Source: an uncultured Collinsella sp.
GTDB lineage: Bacteria; Actinomycetota; Coriobacteriia; Coriobacteriales; Coriobacteriaceae
Reading direction: 5' to 3'
Assembly: GCA_902465115.1 (NCBI GenBank)
Contig: CABQMC010000053.1
Span: 1 to 8,790, forward strand
DNA: 8,790 bases
The position numbers and the translations under genes are program-made. How positions within the stretch are numbered: position 1 is the first letter of the stretch; every line of letters begins with the position of its first letter. Below the pieces are notes generated by a model, which was not told the DNA's origin, did not search any database, and saw only the letters and a list, made by a program, of their open reading frames with translations. Positions 6,694-8,790 of this stretch are shown in pieces.

Positions 6694-8046
6694 TTAGGCA
6701 AGGAGCCACTTCCATGCGGGCATAACGTGTACCACACCGTGCTCGCATGGAATATCGGTCTGTTCATCCATGGTAACGATTGCCGACTCGCCAAGATCAA
6801 ACTGGGCCATCGAGGCATCAAGCGCGGCGATTTCGCGCTCGCGCGTTTTCTCACTTGCCATATCCGCACTCACCTGAATCAGGCTATAAGCCCGCATGAG
6901 AAGCGCATCCCCAGCCACAAAGTCCACCTCATGGCTTTTGCTCTTCTCTTTGATTAGCAGGCGGCAGACCGAGCCGGTCCTCACCGCGGGAGTCCTTCTT
7001 CTTAGCGCATTGAACACTGCGGTCTCGAGCCTCTGGCCCTGGTCCAATGCCGATGCGGGAGAGAATGCTCCAAACATCGCAGGGTCGACAGCGTAGACCT
7101 TAGACGCAGACCGCATGTTATTTGCCAGTGAACGCGTGAACTCCGGCACAGAAAATAACAGGTAGGCGTCCTCATAATACTCAAGTAAGTCGCTGAGCGA
7201 ATTACGACTGACGGGTATCTGTCTGCTCTTGAACTCGTTGTACACTTTGTTCACTGACAGCTCTCGTCCCGAAGATGCCATACACCGCGTCAAGAACAGC
7301 GATGCCAGGCGAGGGTTCTTGACGTCGTAACGTTCAACGACGTCCATGGCGACCGTTCGCGAAGCATATTCCTGTAGCAGCTGAATCGCGTCTGCAGGCG
7401 TCTGCTCAAGTGTCGCGATGAATCCCCCTTGTTCAAGATACCCGATCAGATGATGTCGAAGCAGCGCTGCATCGCTCGGGGAAAAGGTCGCATCTGGCTC
7501 GGGGACGCTCCCCGTCTTATATCGAACGTATTCCGAAAAACTCAACGGAAAAAGCTCTCGCACAAGAGAACGACCCCTGAACTCGCTCTTAAGTTCTGAG
7601 GACAGCATCTTGGAAGAAGATCCCGTCACATAGACGGTCGCTTTCTCCGTATCGACTACACGCCGCAGAAACGCACCCCATTCGGGAATTTCCTGGATCT
7701 CGTCAAAGAAAATGTAAGCGCCCTCGGTTCGAGCAACAGGATACAGTGCATAGAACGTGTCGAGCACGTCCGCCAGTAGCGATGGCTCATACGGGCGCAA
7801 GCGCTCATCCTCAAAATTGAAGTAAAGCATCCGGTCAAGCTCGACGCCCCGGCTCTGAAGCCGCTGCATCTCCTGATACAGGCGATACGTCTTTCCACAA
7901 CGGCGGGCCCCCACAATCACATTTACGATGTTGTCGCGCTTTGGCTCCTGTGGGTTTCCTAGATCAAGGTCTCGCTCAAAGACCTGCGGAACCCCCTGCT
8001 GTTCAAAGTCCTTTATTTTCTGGGCGATCAAGTCGTTGAATGCCAT
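6694..8046 (-). CDS. AAA-type ATPase with DUF4143 C-terminal domain
   Basis: The 450-residue protein is of the usual length for the stand-alone ATPase/DUF4143 family. Seen: Walker A GARRCGKT (46-53), Walker B IFFDEIQ (112-118), a sensor-like TGSSSKML (141-148), and FRGRSLVRELFPLSFSEY (156-173), typical of this family. A helical and winged-helix-like middle follows (about 225-300), then a C-terminal nuclease-like fold with HEVDFV (372-377) and LIQVSADM (389-396). The second catalytic position of a PD-(D/E)XK site, normally ExK, reads QVS, so nuclease activity is doubtful. The cellular role of the family is not settled; defence, toxin-antitoxin-like and DNA-related roles have been suggested. 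The start at 8046 has GGAG 4 bases upstream. Its G+C is visibly lower than the neighbours, suggesting horizontal gain. It has its own promoter inside a large dyad. Confidence 0.9.
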   Translation of the reverse strand: MAFNDLIAQKIKDFEQQGVPQVFERDLDLGNPQEPKRDNIVNVIVGARRCGKTYRLYQEMQRLQSRGVELDRMLYFNFEDERLRPYEPSLLADVLDTFYALYPVARTEGAYIFFDEIQEIPEWGAFLRRVVDTEKATVYVTGSSSKMLSSELKSEFRGRSLVRELFPLSFSEYVRYKTGSVPEPDATFSPSDAALLRHHLIGYLEQGGFIATLEQTPADAIQLLQEYASRTVAMDVVERYDVKNPRLASLFLTRCMASSGRELSVNKVYNEFKSRQIPVSRNSLSDLLEYYEDAYLLFSVPEFTRSLANNMRSASKVYAVDPAMFGAFSPASALDQGQRLETAVFNALRRRTPAVRTGSVCRLLIKEKSKSHEVDFVAGDALLMRAYSLIQVSADMASEKTREREIAALDASMAQFDLGESAIVTMDEQTDIPCEHGVVHVMPAWKWLLA

Positions 8047-8053
8047 GATTCTC

Positions 8054-8115
8054 CAATCTTGCTCTCTAGCTAATCAAAATTATACTGATTCTTGATTAAT
8101 TAGAGAGCAAGATTG
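8054..8115. repeat. Long inverted repeat overlapping the ATPase promoter
   Basis: The arms at 8054-8077 and 8092-8115 are 24 bases each and match at 22 of 24 positions. The only break is a 2x2 mismatch (GC at 8069-8070 against AT at 8099-8100). The outer part starts CAATCTTGCTCTCTA and the inner part is TAATCAA/TTGATTA. The loop is 14 bases and holds the promoter -10. No T tract follows on either strand, so it is not a terminator. It ends 7 bases before the ATPase start codon. Another TTGATTA copy lies at 8124-8130. It is best explained as an operator dyad, or as the end of a small mobile element. Confidence 0.8.
8079..8084 (-). promoter_or_regulatory. Perfect -10 element (TATAAT) of the ATPase gene
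   Basis: Read on the minus strand this is TATAAT, an exact -10 consensus, 32 bases before the ATG. Expected transcription start is near 8072, giving a short leader with GGAGAATC before the start codon. No -35 close to TTGACA is present at 16-18 bases, so activation or an alternative contact may be needed. Because only one arm would be transcribed, the surrounding repeat should act as DNA rather than RNA. Confidence 0.6.
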
Positions 8116-8122
8116 TGTGTAG

Positions 8123-8149
8123 CTTGATTAACACTTAAGCAAGTTTTTT
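8123..8149 (+). terminator. Weak AT-rich hairpin followed by T6
   Basis: CTTG/CAAG and TTAA/TTAA stack as a 9-position stem with one A-G mismatch and loop CAC (8132-8134), followed by TTTTTT (8144-8149). The layout is terminator-like on the plus strand, but the stem is AT-rich and no plus-strand gene precedes it. It may be incidental. Confidence 0.25.
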
Positions 8150-8205
8150 CACTGTTATTGCTCCGAAGGATATCGAGTGGCTGAGAGGACAACCAAGCTC
8201 GAATG

Positions 8206-8258
8206 CGACTCCCCGGACAGTCGATTTGGGACGGGGCTTTTTTGACTACCCCGTCCCA
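8206..8258. repeat. Adjacent hairpins including a TGGGACGGGG inverted repeat
   Basis: TGGGACGGGG (8227-8236) and CCCCGTCCCA (8249-8258) are perfect 10-bp arms around a 12-base loop containing CTTTTTT. Just before it, CGACT (8206-8210) and AGTCG (8219-8223) form a small stem. The pair sits 34 bases past the stop of the minus-strand small protein, so it may end that transcript. On the minus strand, however, no T run follows the stem. It could instead be a copy of a dispersed REP-like repeat. Confidence 0.45.
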
Positions 8259-8291
8259 GAAAATCATCGCCAAATTAGCTACTTGATGCAA

Positions 8292-8486
8292 CTAGCGCCA
8301 CGGATCGGCTTCGAACATCGGCTCGCGCTCGGGGCGGCGATCGCTGTAGGGATCGTAGCCGTCATCGTCCTCGTTCTCGGCACGGATGTAGGGGTCGCGC
8401 GGCTTGGGCGCCGGTTTCGGCGCGGGCCTTGGTGCGGCGGACGCTATCTCAGCCGCCGGTGCGTTCGTCTTGTTCTCGTCTTTCAT
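8292..8486 (-). CDS. Small proline-rich, acidic hypothetical protein
   Basis: Function is not recognised. The 64-residue protein starts MKDENKT and has an Ala/Pro/Lys segment (PRPAPKPAPKPRDPY, 19-33), then an acidic patch (AENEDDDGYDPYSD, 36-49) and a basic/acidic end (RRPEREPMFEADPWR). It has no cysteine, signal peptide or membrane segment and is probably disordered. The chosen ATG (8486) has a strong AAGGAG site 8 bases upstream. Two upstream in-frame ATGs exist: one only 2 bases from that site, and one beyond it that would run translation through the preceding terminator region. Codon use resembles the G+C-rich neighbours. It is separated from clpB by a terminator, so it should have its own promoter in 8487-8538 or depend on readthrough. 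Confidence 0.65.
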   Translation of the reverse strand: MKDENKTNAPAAEIASAAPRPAPKPAPKPRDPYIRAENEDDDGYDPYSDRRPEREPMFEADPWR

Positions 8487-8538
8487 CTGCATATCTCCTT
8501 GCCATGCAATCGTGTTCAACATCATCGATTGTCGCACG

Positions 8539-8575
8539 AAAAAGGGCGGCGGACCCAATTGGATCCGCCGCCCTT
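8539..8575 (-). terminator. Intrinsic terminator of the clpB transcript
   Basis: AAGGGCGGCGGA (8542-8553) and TCCGCCGCCCTT (8564-8575) form a perfect 12-bp G/C-rich stem that continues into the nearly palindromic loop CCCAATTGGA. Read on the minus strand it ends in a T5 run (complement of 8539-8543). It lies 44 bases beyond the clpB stop codon, the expected place for its terminator. Confidence 0.88.
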
Positions 8576-8619
8576 GGCGTTTAGAGACGACTGACAGATT
8601 TTAAGGCATGGCCCAAAAT

Positions 8620-8790
8620 CTACTCGGCGTCGGGAACCTCGTAGGTGGCCGCCGGCGTGTTGTCGCACACGACGGTAAAGCCGCCGTCCTTGTCGACATC
8701 GACCGTCACCTGATCGCCCTCGCGCACCGTGCCGTCGATGATGGCGGCGGCGATGGCGTCCACGACCTCGCGCTGGACCAGGCGCTTGAG
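8620..8790 (-). CDS. clpB: ClpB-family disaggregase, C-terminal end (partial)
   Basis: The open frame enters from the right edge and ends with TAG at 8620-8622; 56 residues are visible. It reads LKRLVQREVVDAIAAAIIDG then TVREGDQVTVDV and ends TYEVPDAE. The start matches the very conserved C-terminal segment of Clp/Hsp100 ATPases (LKR.IQ..I..PLA..IL.G....G), found in the small domain after the second AAA module. ClpB is an ATP-driven chaperone that resolves protein aggregates with DnaK. ClpC has a similar end, so the choice of ClpB over ClpC is likely but not certain from this fragment. The gene is partial because of the window limit, not by mutation. Confidence 0.8.
   Translation of the reverse strand, partial: LKRLVQREVVDAIAAAIIDGTVREGDQVTVDVDKDGGFTVVCDNTPAATYEVPDAE

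Noticed and set aside
8168..8225. TPP-riboswitch- or tRNA-Ser-like words (GGCTGAGAGGACAACC, GCTCGAATGC)
   Set aside because: The remaining conserved TPP elements and an acceptor stem or anticodon arm of a tRNA are absent, and no thiamine gene follows. I treat it as chance resemblance.
8100..8291. 63-codon minus-strand frame between the ATPase and the small protein gene
   Set aside because: No good ribosome site, no motif, and it lies over two hairpins and part of the ATPase promoter dyad.
8226..8594. 122-codon plus-strand frame over the small protein and the clpB terminator
   Set aside because: It is antisense to a frame with a strong ribosome site and passes through a clear minus-strand terminator hairpin.

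Overview
The window looks like chromosomal DNA from a high-G+C Gram-positive anaerobe of the class Coriobacteriia, most likely Collinsella or a close relative. This is inferred from G/C-rich third codon positions, an iron-sulfur/flavin redox enzyme, a DUF5692-type membrane protein and a C-terminal domain style (IPVEWYGKV...NGSTLCIYL) that I associate with this class. No rRNA, tRNA, CRISPR array or transposase gene was seen.

Left half (1-4994): a divergent locus. A 925-residue oxidoreductase (187-2964, minus) joins an N-terminal cysteine-rich ferredoxin module to a GltD/dihydropyrimidine-dehydrogenase-type flavin half and a C-terminal [4Fe-4S] domain. Back to back with it lies a TetR-family regulator (3154-3816, plus), followed by a nine-helix tryptophan-rich membrane protein (3880-4887, plus). 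The 189-bp divergent spacer holds a perfect 15-bp palindrome flanked by two degenerate copies, a good candidate operator for the TetR protein. Two tandem terminators (4903-4937 and 4956-4994) close the plus-strand unit. The simplest reading is that one regulator controls a soluble electron-transfer flavoenzyme and a membrane partner; the substrate is unknown.

Middle (5124-6620, plus): a 498-residue single-pass protein with a very acidic cytoplasmic N-terminus, one membrane anchor and an extracytoplasmic part ending in a coriobacterial-type alpha/beta domain.

Right half (6694-8790, minus): a stand-alone AAA/DUF4143-type ATPase of visibly lower G+C, whose promoter -10 (a perfect TATAAT) sits in the loop of a large inverted repeat immediately upstream of the gene. 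Next come a short spacer with further hairpins, a 64-residue proline-rich/acidic small protein, a strong terminator, and the last 56 codons of a ClpB-family disaggregase that runs off the window edge. The ATPase and its AT-rich upstream region look like a later acquisition. The most promising little-described system here is the oxidoreductase/TetR/DUF5692 locus, followed by the dyad-controlled ATPase.
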